Origin: Gordius sp. MW1
Taxonomy: Eukaryota > Nematomorpha > Gordioida > Gordea > Gordiidae
NCBI GenBank assembly: GCA_964036665.1
Contig: OZ038530.1
Span: 20,172,001-20,236,000, forward strand
Reading direction: 5' to 3'
DNA: 64,000 bases
The number at the start of each line of letters is the position of its first letter. Position 1 is the stretch's first letter. Positions 33,875 to 43,745 of this stretch are shown here, piece after piece. Both the position numbers and the translations under genes were made by a program. Below the pieces are notes generated by a model, which did not search any database, had not been told where the DNA came from, and saw only the letters and a program-made list of their open reading frames with translations.

Positions 33875-34284
33875 TTAAATGAAAAACAATGTTAATATCA
33901 TAACCGGGAGATACAAGTTTTAATTAAAGCTGAAGCACCCAGTCTGGCAATAAGGTTTTAATATTTTATTCACAACCTTAAAATAGTCAAAAACGAGAAG
34001 AGTCAAACCTTTTCAAGCAAAAGTAGGTGATGGAAGTGTGCATAGGATATTTCAAAAAAATTATCAGCATTGCAAATGATAAAGATTCCCTTCCCCATAT
34101 TGAAGGTCAAATACTCTCAAGAGGATGAAGTTAGGGTACAAATGAACAAGAGGCAAAAAGAAAAAGCTAATGGCCCAGATAAAATACCTAACTATGGAAG
34201 TATGCTCGGATGTCATATAGAAAGAGTCACTAAAGTTATTGATAGAGGCGCGAAATTCTATCAGTGGAGAGGCACGATTGTACC

Positions 34285-34457
34285 CATGAGCGTAGCCAGA
34301 GGGGGGGGGGAGCAAGGAAGGGGCGTCTGCCCCCCTCTAAATTTAAAAATTTGTTGAAATTTATTTAAATTATGACTAAATCTTCAAAAAATGATCATTT
34401 TGCCCCTCCCTAAATTATTATTGCCCCCCTCGAATTCCGATGCTGGCCCCGCCCATG
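34285..34457. mobile_element. hAT-like MITE (CATGGGCGTAG family), 173 bp
   Basis: The ends are CATGAGCGTAGCCAG and CTGGCCCCGCCCATG, with a G run and C runs just inside. They are flanked by ATTGTACC (34277-34284) and ATTATACC (34458-34465), an 8-bp duplication with one change. Removing it rejoins the reverse-transcriptase reading IVP to FKGK, which confirms insertion into the older LINE. Confidence 0.8.
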
Positions 34458-34754
34458 ATTATACCCTTATTTAAAGGCAAATTAGACCCGCAGAACTGTG
34501 ACAAATAGTATCAAACTAACTTTTTATTCTTTAAAACTTATGTAAAGATTAAACAGCTGAAAAACGAAGTGGAATATATAGGCTATTTGGATTTGTGGCC
34601 AGCAAATCCACTATGGACCCGATCTTCCCACTATGATAAATGATGAAACCTACATATGGTCTTTATCGAATTGAAGAAAACTTATGACACGATCCCTCGT
34701 GATTTGATATGGTGGTGCTTGCGAAAACAAAATATCCCTGAAGCTTATATACAA

Positions 34755-35757
34755 GTGGCGTAAATGCGGCGGGGGGGGGGGGGAGGACGGGAAATCCCCC
34801 AGGATTTTTTATGAAAAAAAAATATTTTAGATCAAAAGCTTATATTTTATAGTTGTGCAACTTAACTGACCAAGTAAGACACTTATTAATTTCTATGCAA
34901 TTTATTGGAATTAGCTCCCACTCCAGATGAAGTTCTTGAGATATTATCGCTGGGAAGAAGAAAATATAAGATGATTTTATAATGACTTTCTTTTTTTTAG
35001 TTTAATGTTGAAATAAAAATGCTATAAAAAAGGGAATCTATTTTTTGACATAGTATTTCTTATATAAAAGCTAATAGGTAAAGAAGAGTTGTGATGTTGG
35101 GCAAAGATTACAATATTTTATAATCTGATAGGGCGTCCAAGGAATTCTTTTGACGAAATCCTTCTATAATTTATTTTCATATTTGTTCCTGGCAAAACAA
35201 TCAAAGACGGAGGAAATATTATTTGGAAATTTGCCAAAACTTGTTTCTTGTCCAAAAACCGTTCATTTTCTTTGCATATCGAGGTTTTTTAAGTTCAAAA
35301 TCATAAAACTAAGCCTTAGATTCGACTACTATTAATAAAGTTTTTGCTAACTGTCTGACTTGCTGAAGATCTAGGTCCTATTTTTGCAATTGCTGGTATA
35401 ATATATTCAGATAGTCGTAGAGAAGTGAGTAAAGTTGCAGCTTCTGTTACAACATCGTGATCATACCAGCTTGCTTCAATTTCTCCTTATTTGATTTCTC
35501 TTCCATTTCTGACAACATTTCAATTAAAACTTCATGACGTTTGAATAGATTAAATGGATTGACACTTTTATTAGCGATTCATGGGGAATTATCTCCTACT
35601 CTAGATGACGCTGGGAAAAAGAAAATATGAAAATATTTTATAATGACTTACTTTATGTTTTATACCAGTTTACAATTTTGATGTTGAAATAATAATGTTA
35701 AAATTTTTTTTGGAAATTTCCCCCCTCCCCCCTGAGAAAATCCTGGCTACGTGCCTG
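34755..35757. mobile_element. TIR element of about 1 kb inserted in the LINE relic
   Basis: The left end GTGGCGTAAATGCGGC is followed by a run of 14 G. The right end has CCCCCCTCCCCCCTGAG then ATCCTGGCTACGTGCC. It lies exactly between RT motifs A and B, and the RT reading resumes at GTATACGGC. The interior is AT-rich with no transposase. The ends resemble, but are not identical to, the CATGGGCGTAG family. Exact boundaries are uncertain by a few bases. Confidence 0.55.
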
Positions 35758-36374
35758 TTGTATACGGCTTATAAAAAATATCTATGAAGCCTCATATTCG
35801 TGAAATGGGACGACATTTGGAGACTCTATACCTTTTCGGGTTGATATTTGACTACATCAAGGATCTGCTCACGTCAATTTTTATTCAACATAATTATGGA
35901 CACCAAAACGTTAGACATTCAAATGCCATCTCCTTTGTGTTTGCTATATGCCGATGATATAGTATTAGGTGAGGGACAAAGAAGAAAGTATCCGAGGAAG
36001 CCGAAAAGTGGTTAAACAGCTTAGATGGGTATGGTCTAAACGTCAACGATCAAAAAACGATATACATGTATATAAACGTTACAGGCATCTTATAGCTAGA
36101 TGACTAAAGTACCCAAAAGTAGACAGGTTTGATATAAATCGAAAAGTACTAAACATGGATGTACCGGTACGTGTCATGTGTAAAGGGCAGATGGATAAAG
36201 TTTTGAAAATTAAGAAGATTTATCAAGACATGGCTTTCATCCGATCAAGATGGAAGAAACTCAACAAAACTTACGACTGTGGGACCAAATACTTGATAAA
36301 GAAAAAGGAGAAGAAGAGATAATTCAATTTTTAGCACATCTAAAGCATGATTTAAAGGTGTATCTTCCTTGGCT

Positions 36375-36835
36375 CAGTAACCGCTGCTGAATCCGGGTCC
36401 ATCACAAAGACGTTCTCGTCAACGCAGTATCCAGCTCAAAAGTTTCATTCAATTGCCCTTGAAGAATGGCATCTCGCAGACTCGCTTTCATCTTGTGTCG
36501 TCATCGCCCAGTAGCTTTAACTGAACATTTATATCCCGCACTCTCTAAATAAAGAGGTCTAACAGCTATCTACACCTCGAGTTCCTTAAAAATTGCAGCG
36601 GCTATTTAAAGTTTCTCGACGAATAGGTGAACTTTCCCCCCAATAATGTACGTTACCGAATTCGTACATTTGGGCTAAGCTTAAGGTAGCCTTTTCCTAA
36701 TCATCTTTCAATACCCACTTCGCTCGTACGGTAAAAATGATATTTTTATCAGCTTCTTGAAAAACTCTCATGGCAGACTGCTCAAGAAGAGCTCCCTTTT
36801 TTATCTTCTCAATTGGGAATCGTGGATTTTAATTA
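36375..36835 (-). pseudogene. Unidentified protein-coding relic
   Basis: The minus strand gives a long protein-like reading: NPRFPIEKIKKGALLEQSAM, then VFQEADKNIIFTVRAKWVL, LAQMYEFGNVHYWGESSPIR, AAIFKELEV and SLRDAILQGQLNETFELDTA. It is broken by about four stops and one frameshift (near 36600). The composition is unlike the surrounding AT-rich DNA. It adjoins the 3' end of the LINE pseudogene in opposite orientation. I do not recognise the parent; a processed pseudogene or transposon gene fragment are both possible. Confidence 0.4.
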
Positions 36836-37322
36836 AATTTCAAAATGGTTTAAGAGCACCTCAATTTATTTTCCCCTTGGATTTTTTCATGGGGTCGCAA
36901 TTGGGATATTCTCTTTAAATAGACCCCTATATGATGTTATTGATTGTTAAAAATACGATGGTTTATATGGATTTCTTATGTAAGAAAGCGCCTCTACGCA
37001 CACATTAATTTAGATTCTACATTATTAAGACATGTATGACAAAAATGACATTAAGTCCAAACTTGTTTCCACAAATCTATTATTATATTAAAATTTGTAG
37101 ACTAGTTATACTAAATGATGGCAAAAAAACGTTTAAGTCGCTTCTTGTAAACACAAAGTTTAGTTATAGACTTATAGAATTTAATTTAACAAGGTTTTGA
37201 ACACTTTTAATTATTGTGATGCTATAAACAAAAATACAATATCCTTGATCATTAGAGTTAACGAACTGTAAAAAATGAATTTAAGTGAATTTATGTAATC
37301 AAGAATTTTCAATCCGTTTATA

Positions 37323-37879
37323 TAAATGTCATTGTATAAAATTGGTGGTTTGATAGCGTAGGTAGAGGGAAATGGAACGCGATATTTCTGGCGACTAATC
37401 CATCCTATCTCACAACCACAAGCACATACATCCACACAACTATATATATAATTCACTATATCTAACTACCCATTTATTACACAATACTATTATTTGTAAG
37501 CACAGTTATTGTATAAAATACCTGTGATCCCCCCTGTTTCTCTTTTTTCGCCTTTTATTATTTAGCTATTTATTTTCGCACCTTTTTCCTAACTCCATGT
37601 GCACCTATTATATTGTTATAAAAACATCCATCCCTACAATCGCTATTGTTAATTTCTCGCTATAACCAGTTTTGTAATTCCTATTGTTTTTTTTATATCT
37701 ATATCTCCGTATTTACTCACTTTGCTTCATTTTTAATTTTCGAGACTTCATCTTCTCCCTTTTTTATTTTTATTATTTTTTCCCCTGATGATGGGCTTTT
37801 ATAGCCAGAAATATTGCGTTCCATTTCCCTCTACCTACGCTATCAATCCAAATCCACCGATTTTATACAATGACATTTA
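37323..37879. mobile_element. TIR MITE with arms of about 75 bp, probable TA duplication
   Basis: The left arm has AATGTCATTGTATAAAATTG, then TTTGATAGCGTAGGTAGAGG and a GGAACGCGATATTTCTGGC end. The right arm (37800-37879) is the reverse complement with a small insertion. Termini AATGTCATTG / CAATGACATT flanked by TA on both sides fit a Tc1/mariner-type MITE. The interior contains an 81-codon chance frame. Confidence 0.75.
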
Positions 37880-39487
37880 AGTGAATTTGCATGAATACAA
37901 TTAATTCACGATCACGATTTTATAAAAGATCGCTTAATAATCAATTTTAACCCTGGTACATCTAAGCCATATATACTATCATGTTAGATACTAAAATATG
38001 TTAATCATTAGAATTTTGTTTAAGAAACCATCATGAGATACTAATACTAACTCTAGGCTATCTTATACAAAAATTTAAATTTTCACATTATTAGACAACT
38101 ATGAATTAAATCTGATGTCACTTGCAATATTGGGAAACATAATGATAGGCTCTTCAGCGGCAGGAAGTGGTTTCCCTTGACAAAATTTTTTAAAAATTTT
38201 TTCCGAGTTTTACATAAATTTTTGATAATAATAGGATCTATATAAATAATTTATTACCATAATTAATTTGAGATTTAATTTTGGAAAAAAATCTACTAAT
38301 TTTAAGACCAATTATACAAAAAATTTCCTGAATGCGTGTTTAAAATGAAAAGATTTGCCCTAAAAACATACCCCAATTTCTAAAATAAAGGAGAAGAATA
38401 CTAATGCAAGCCAAATTTAGTAATTAAGTTGATATTTTTAATTTTCTAAGTGTTTTAACATGTTTTTTTTTATTGGTAGAAGTTTATTTTCAAATAATTA
38501 TGTATATTATATGCTAAAACATATTAAATTAATAAGCTGGCATCAAGCCATCCATGGATTGGTTTTGTAATGGTGATAGAAAAATTCTTTGGGATCGTGT
38601 GTGATTTTATTATTTGGAAATTGAAATTTAATAACCTCCATCGTTTAGTAAAATAGTTTTTAAAGTTTACTTTTAAATGATCGTGGTATAACCAACTTAC
38701 TTGAAGCAAATATAAGTAAAGTTATAATTATATTATAACATTTTATCTTGCGGATGGCTATTAATGAGCCGGGCGTGGATAGGCTTTTTATTAGACGAGC
38801 TTTACGGTTAACAAAAAGGCTCGGGCTCAGGATGGTGTGTTGTTTACGTTTAATGTTTAAAAAATTTATATTTTTTACAATTTCTTCAATCAATATAAAA
38901 TGATCACAATAATTTATTCATGGAACTTGAGACTTTTAAATAAGTAGATCCATAAATTTTAAATTTTTAATAAGATTAAAAACTTGATAATTTCTGTTAA
39001 TTGATATTCATCTAGCATAAAGTTTTCAATTTTATTTGACATAAATGATTTTATGCAGCTACAAGTGAGGGTGGCTGGTTGGAAAAAATAAAAATCTGAG
39101 TAAATCTGATAATTTCATAAAGTGATTTTCTTAACATTTTCAACATGTAATAAATGTTGTTTTGATATTGACAAATTTTGCATCTAAAAAGCAACAAAAT
39201 AAAAGATCCTGGCTGGTTCCATACGTTGAAAAAAATTAGCAGGGGGGTGGGGCTTGACCATATTTTTAATATTAGCGGACCCGGCCGCTCGGGTTTTAAA
39301 ATTATTCTAACCGTGAGCCAATTAAGCCTAAAAGACTCGTGCGTATCTTTAGTTCAAAAAATGGCCTTGGTTGGCATATAGAAATATTAAAGAGCTCATT
39401 GCAAATTTGGAATAAAGACCACAGACAGATTTGGCTCACAATGTATATATGATTTAAATATTAATGCTTTTTTTGGGTACCTACATA
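37880..39487. other. AT-rich intergenic sequence
   Basis: No gene is supported. An isolated higher-GC stretch near 39180-39300 (GCGGACCCGGCCGCTCGGG) has no recognised identity. Confidence 0.4.
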
Positions 39488-39495
39488 ATACTGAA

Positions 39496-39686
39496 CATGG
39501 GCGTACACAGGTTTTGAATTAGGGGGGAAGGGGGGGGGAGGCAAAACGTTTAAAAGTTCATTTAGAGGGGGTCAAAACATAATTATTTTTAATTTTTCAA
39601 TGTTTTTGCATTGAAATTTTTTTTCGTAAATTAGGAGGAGGGGGGGAAGGCAGCCGCTTCCCCCCCCCCTTCTGCGTACGCCCATG
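39496..39686. mobile_element. hAT-like MITE (CATGGGCGTAG family), 191 bp
   Basis: The ends CATGGGCGTACACAG and CTGCGTACGCCCATG are inverted. They are flanked by an exact 8-bp duplication, ATACTGAA (39488-39495 and 39687-39694). G-rich and C-rich runs lie just inside both ends. This copy best defines the family's termini and duplication length. Confidence 0.9.
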
Positions 39687-39919
39687 ATACTGAAGATATT
39701 ATTTATGCAATTAAAAACCCATCATGCATATTAAATGCATGTAATTTACATAAATTGCATAGCAATTAAAATTAATTTTTGTTTTATCGACATTTTTTGA
39801 CACAAAGTTAAATCCCTCCCTTCTTAGGCAATCCTGCCTAGGTTTCTGATGTATTTAATCTTAACAAATCTTTGTTGAATAGTACTTTTTGTAAAAAAAA
39901 AATTGAAAACCATCTATAC

Positions 39920-41243
39920 CAGGGTTTCTTTCAGGGGGGAGCCCGGAGGGGTAATACCCCCCCGGGCAATTTCAAATACCCCCCCGGAGAGTTTTGATTG
40001 AAGAAAGCATGAACTCAAGTTCCATCATGAAGTTATAAATTATATTAATAGGCTAAAATTGAAATTGAATAATTATTTTAATTTGTCAATCAAAAAAATA
40101 TAAAATTGGCGAAATTAAATTTTTTTTACAAATCAGGTGGAAATCATTCATAGACATCATTTTTTAACATCTGTGAACCCTAATTTACAATCTAAAGTTA
40201 CAAATTATCTTTAATTAAAAATGATCAATAGGTAAATAAACATAAAATGCTTTTATAATTAATAAATCACTATCTTACTTATAAACTTAAAAAGAATTAT
40301 TATTAATAATAGATTCTATTGTTTGTTTTTTATTGATATAATATGCTTATTTTGAATTGCAGATATCTTGTAAATATAAAAGTCATCTTTTCCACTAGTT
40401 TAGTAAAAAGGAAAAGCTTAATAAAAAAGGTGGTAAATATGATTTAATTTGGAATAATTTTAATTATGTATGGGTATTTGTGTTTATATAAAATAAGACA
40501 TGAATATGTTTGTTTGTAATAGGTAAAGATGGGACTGAATTAAAAAAAACTCTTGTTTTATCCCTTACTATGGGAAATTATGGTAATTATTTTTAAGCAT
40601 TAGATATTTTAAATATATATAAGTTAAAGGCAGATATTATTCTGCTTCCAGCAGTGAAATTCACATGAACTCTGAAAGAGGCAAGAAAGATTTTGGTTTT
40701 GATATAGAAGTATTATATATATTTCATGTTTTATGTCAAGATGAAAATTGTAATTCTGCTGGAGTGGGGAAAACTGCCTTTTCTTTTTCTTATGATAAAA
40801 ATGCTGGTAATTAAAATTATGCAACTTGTTTTTATTTTATTAATATAAATTGATAAAGATGTGTGTATTGGCAGCTCTACTAATTGCTCAGTCTCTGAAA
40901 GTGAAAAACATGGGCAAAATTAAAAACTTAAACCATCATATAAATGTATGATTTCATGGACATCTAAATACAAATGGCTAATTTTTGATGAAGCCTTAGG
41001 TGGGGCTTTAGGCTCTGTCTGTTCTCTTTACAACAAAAAGGATTTATTTATTCAACAAAAAACAAAGGGTGTGTTCATTAATGTCCCGTTTACAAATTAC
41101 AGAAAAGCGACAGGAGAAAGAGGAAAGCTTTTAAAACATGAGTAAATATTATACAAAATGGTTTAACAACTAAAAAAATTTTTACCCCCCCGGAAGTTGA
41201 AAATACCCCCCCCCCCGGAGCATTTTTTCTGAAAGAAACCCTG
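39920..41243 (+). mobile_element. Non-autonomous hAT element, 1324 bp
   Basis: CAGGGTTTCTTTCAG at the left and CTGAAAGAAACCCTG at the right are perfect 15-bp inverted ends with the hAT form CAGGG. They are flanked by exact 8-bp duplications ATCTATAC (39912-39919 and 41244-41251). CCCCCCCGG-rich subterminal segments lie inside both ends. A remnant of a hAT transposase N-terminal domain is retained at about 40873-41145, but the DDE catalytic region is gone, so the element depends on an enzyme from another copy. Confidence 0.92.
40873..41145 (+). pseudogene. Residual TTF-type zinc-finger segment of a hAT transposase
   Basis: The open part (40948-41145) reads SWTSKYKWLIFDEALGGALG, SVCSLYNKK, FINVPFTNYRKATGERGKL and LKHE. 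Proteins of this type have KWL.....GVFC..C, FV..PF.NWKKA and GKL.KHE in this order. The first zinc ligand is altered (AL instead of FC), and an in-frame stop lies just upstream (near 40922). It is a truncated, inactive fragment. Confidence 0.75.
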
Positions 41244-41251
41244 ATCTATAC

Positions 41252-41960
41252 ACTGAGGCTTTATATTATAAGACTTGAAACTCAATAATTTTATATGCAA
41301 ACTTTTGTTTATTTAAATTTGTTTGAGACTTCTGCTATGTGCATAGCGTTATAATATAAAGTTAAGTAATATAATATTTGATGTTAAAGCCTTCACACAT
41401 TTTACACGATAAATTTAAAAGGTTAAATCTAGTCACTTGACTTCATATATGGCATTTTACTAGTTTAATTAGTTTTTTTTTGTGGTAAAATGCAAAGAAG
41501 TTTTGGGGAAGGTGCCAAAAATATCTTCGTAAGTTGAGGAAGGGATTTTTCATATAAAGTTTAAGCCTTGCTAATTGATATTGAAAAATAGTCTATATCT
41601 GCCTTTTATACAATAAAATACTTTTTCAAATTTATTTCAATTTATAATAGCAGATTCAAACACTGCACAATATAAGAATAGTAATAGCAGGGTACACACA
41701 GACATCAGGACATCTAAAGCCGTTCGTTTGTAGAATTTGAGTAAAATTATCATGTTTTACTTGAGTTTTAGGGTTAAAATCCAAAATTCATCGAATGCCA
41801 GATGCTCTCATGACCAAATAAACAAATAATTAAACTTTAAAATTAAAAAGAAGTTTTGTTATGTTATATTAGTATAGGACATGGCATTGCTCAATTTATA
41901 AATTTGTTTATTATTGTAGATTATTACTATAGTTGTCTTTGATATTATTTCACAAAATAT
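41252..41960. other. AT-rich intergenic sequence, no gene seen
   Basis: Unique AT-rich DNA between two mobile elements. No supported feature. Confidence 0.5.
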
Positions 41961-43741
41961 TAATTGCTATGCAATTTATGGGCTCGTTTTTTGTTGTCCG
42001 TCCGTCCGTCCGTCCGCCCGTCCGTTACCCTCCTATCTATTTGCATTGGGTATATTAGGTTATCGATTTTTTAAATTAATGCATGAGAAAGAGGTGCCCC
42101 ACCCCTCATCTCTATCTCCCTCGCTGTGTTATTTTTTAAATTAATGCATAAGAGGTGCCCCACCCCTCATCTCTATCTCCCTCGGTGTGTTATATATAAG
42201 ATTTGTTAAATTATCTATTATATAATAAACATAGATAAAAGTTGTTTACTTTTAATGCTATGCAATTTAACTAGTTATATAATAAACATAAATAAAAGTT
42301 GTTTACTTTTTAATTGCTATGCAATTTAACTAGTTTTGGGGTTAGAATCCCGGAGTTTTTTTGACTCTTATGATTGTTCTTGTTACTATCATTGATAATA
42401 AGAATTTTTGGCCGTCCGCTGGCTGCTGACCAATGAAAAAAATGACCATTGGCCAAAATGTGAATCGAAATTATTTTTTTCGTTTTTTTTGACTATTATG
42501 ATTGTTCCTGTTTCTACCATTGCTATTATGACTTTTTGGCCGACCGCTGGCTGCTGACCAATGTTATATAATAAACATAAATAAAAGTTGTTTACTTTTA
42601 ATTGCTATGCAATTTAACTAGTTGATTAGAATCCCAGAGTTTTTTTGACTCTTATGATTGTTCTTGTTACTATCATTGATAATAAGACTTTTTGGCCGTC
42701 CGTTGGCTGCTGACCAATGAAAAAAATGACCATTGGCCAAAATGTGAATCTGAGTTTATTTTTTCGTTTTTTTTTTGACTATTATGATTGTTCCTGTTAC
42801 TACCATTGCTATTATGACTTTTTGGCCGTCCGCTGGCTCCTGACCGATGGAAAAAATGACCATTGGCCAAAATGTGAATCGAAATTATTTTTTTCGTTTT
42901 TTTTTGACTATTATGATTGTTCCTGTTCCTACCATTGCTATTATGACTTTTTGGCCGTCCGCTGGCTGCTGACCAATGGAATAAAATGACCATTGGCTAA
43001 AATGTGATTCGAAAACTTTTTTTTTGTTTTTTTTGACTATTATGAATTTATATCCACTTTTACCGTGTCCTGGCTGCTGACCAATGGAAAAAAATGACCA
43101 TTGGCCAAAATGTGATTCGAAATTTTTTGTTTTTGTTTTTTTTACTCTTATGAATTTATATCCACTTTTACCGTGTGCTGGCTGCTGACCAATGGAAAAA
43201 ATGACCATTGGCCAAAAGCAGCATCAAAATTTTTTTTTCCGTTTTTTTGGCTATCATTGACTTATAGAGTATCTGTTGGTACTGACCAATAGAGAAAAAG
43301 TGACCATTGGCCAAATTTTTGATTTTTTTAATTAAAAATTGTTCAAATTCAACAAAAAATTTCTCCCAACAATTCTGCAAATTCTTAACATTGTGTTGTT
43401 TTATAATATAATGTTTGTTAGACCCATAATCACTATAGGCCATAAAAACTAATGTAATACGCAACTAGATGCAAACACTAAATCTAACCCTAACCCTTGC
43501 CTATATTACATTTTGCCTATATTACATTTTGCCTATAATGGAAAATTTGTATAAATAATTAATTAATCATTAGGCATTTAATACCCCCCTATAGGCATTC
43601 TCGCCCCTTCCCACCTTTCTCGCCCATAAATTGCATAGCAAATATGATACATTTATACGAAGTACAGATGAGTCGTCCCCCCTTCCCTTCCCCTCTTCCC
43701 TTCCCTTCTCCCCCTTCCCACGAGGGCCGGCCCGAGTTTTT
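41961..43741 (+). mobile_element. Helentron-like non-autonomous element, fullest copy
   Basis: It starts TAATTGCTATGCAATTTATG, then GGGCTCG and a (CCGT)n microsatellite (41997-42024). A 50-bp duplication (GCACCCCTCATCTC type), three repeats of a TTGCTATGCAATTTAACTAG segment (42260-42620), and an array of 129-bp modules to about 43320 follow. The right part repeats the family end: ATAAATTGCATAGCAAATATG (inverse of the start), the CCCTTCC array, the GGGCC-GG-CCCGAG hairpin and T run. Subterminal inverted repeats, microsatellite, hairpin and T flanks suggest a HINE/Helentron. No enzyme is encoded; the open frames here are repeat artefacts. Confidence 0.6.
42656..43320 (+). repeat. Tandem array, about 129-bp module with CCAATGG hairpin
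   Basis: GATTGTTCCTGTT-type starts recur at 42656, 42785 and 42914, a 129-bp period, then with irregular spacing. Each module has GGCCGTCCGCTGGCTGCTGA, then CCAATGG-A-rich-CCATTGG (a hairpin) and a T run. The same modules fill 600-1340 and 1960-3116. Confidence 0.85.
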
Positions 43742-43745
43742 TAAC

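Larger units (their letters stand above)
34045..36320 (+). pseudogene. Decayed LINE reverse transcriptase, split by two transposons
   Basis: Frameshifted pieces follow RT order: an EVRVQMNKRQ..KANGPDKIP motif (about 34120-34190); FKGKLDPQNCD after the first insertion (about 34472); a STMDPIF motif (34607); motif A as FIELKKTYDTIPRDLIWW (about 34664-34718); motif B as LHQGSA in another frame (about 35868); and motif C as CLLYADDIVLG (about 35938). KVLNMDVPVRV and DMAFIRSRWKKL follow from the C-terminal region. The layout matches endonuclease-type LINEs common in invertebrates, RTE-like by recollection. The copy has many stops and frameshifts and is not functional. The transposons at 34285 and about 34755 interrupt it. 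Confidence 0.8.

Noticed and set aside
34064-34357. Overlapping 83- and 95-codon frames on opposite strands
   Set aside because: Part of the LINE pseudogene running into the MITE G run; not an independent gene.
42673-43464. Several 90-107-codon open frames on both strands
   Set aside because: They run through the 129-bp repeat array (a multiple of three) and repeat the same low-complexity peptide; they are artefacts of the array.
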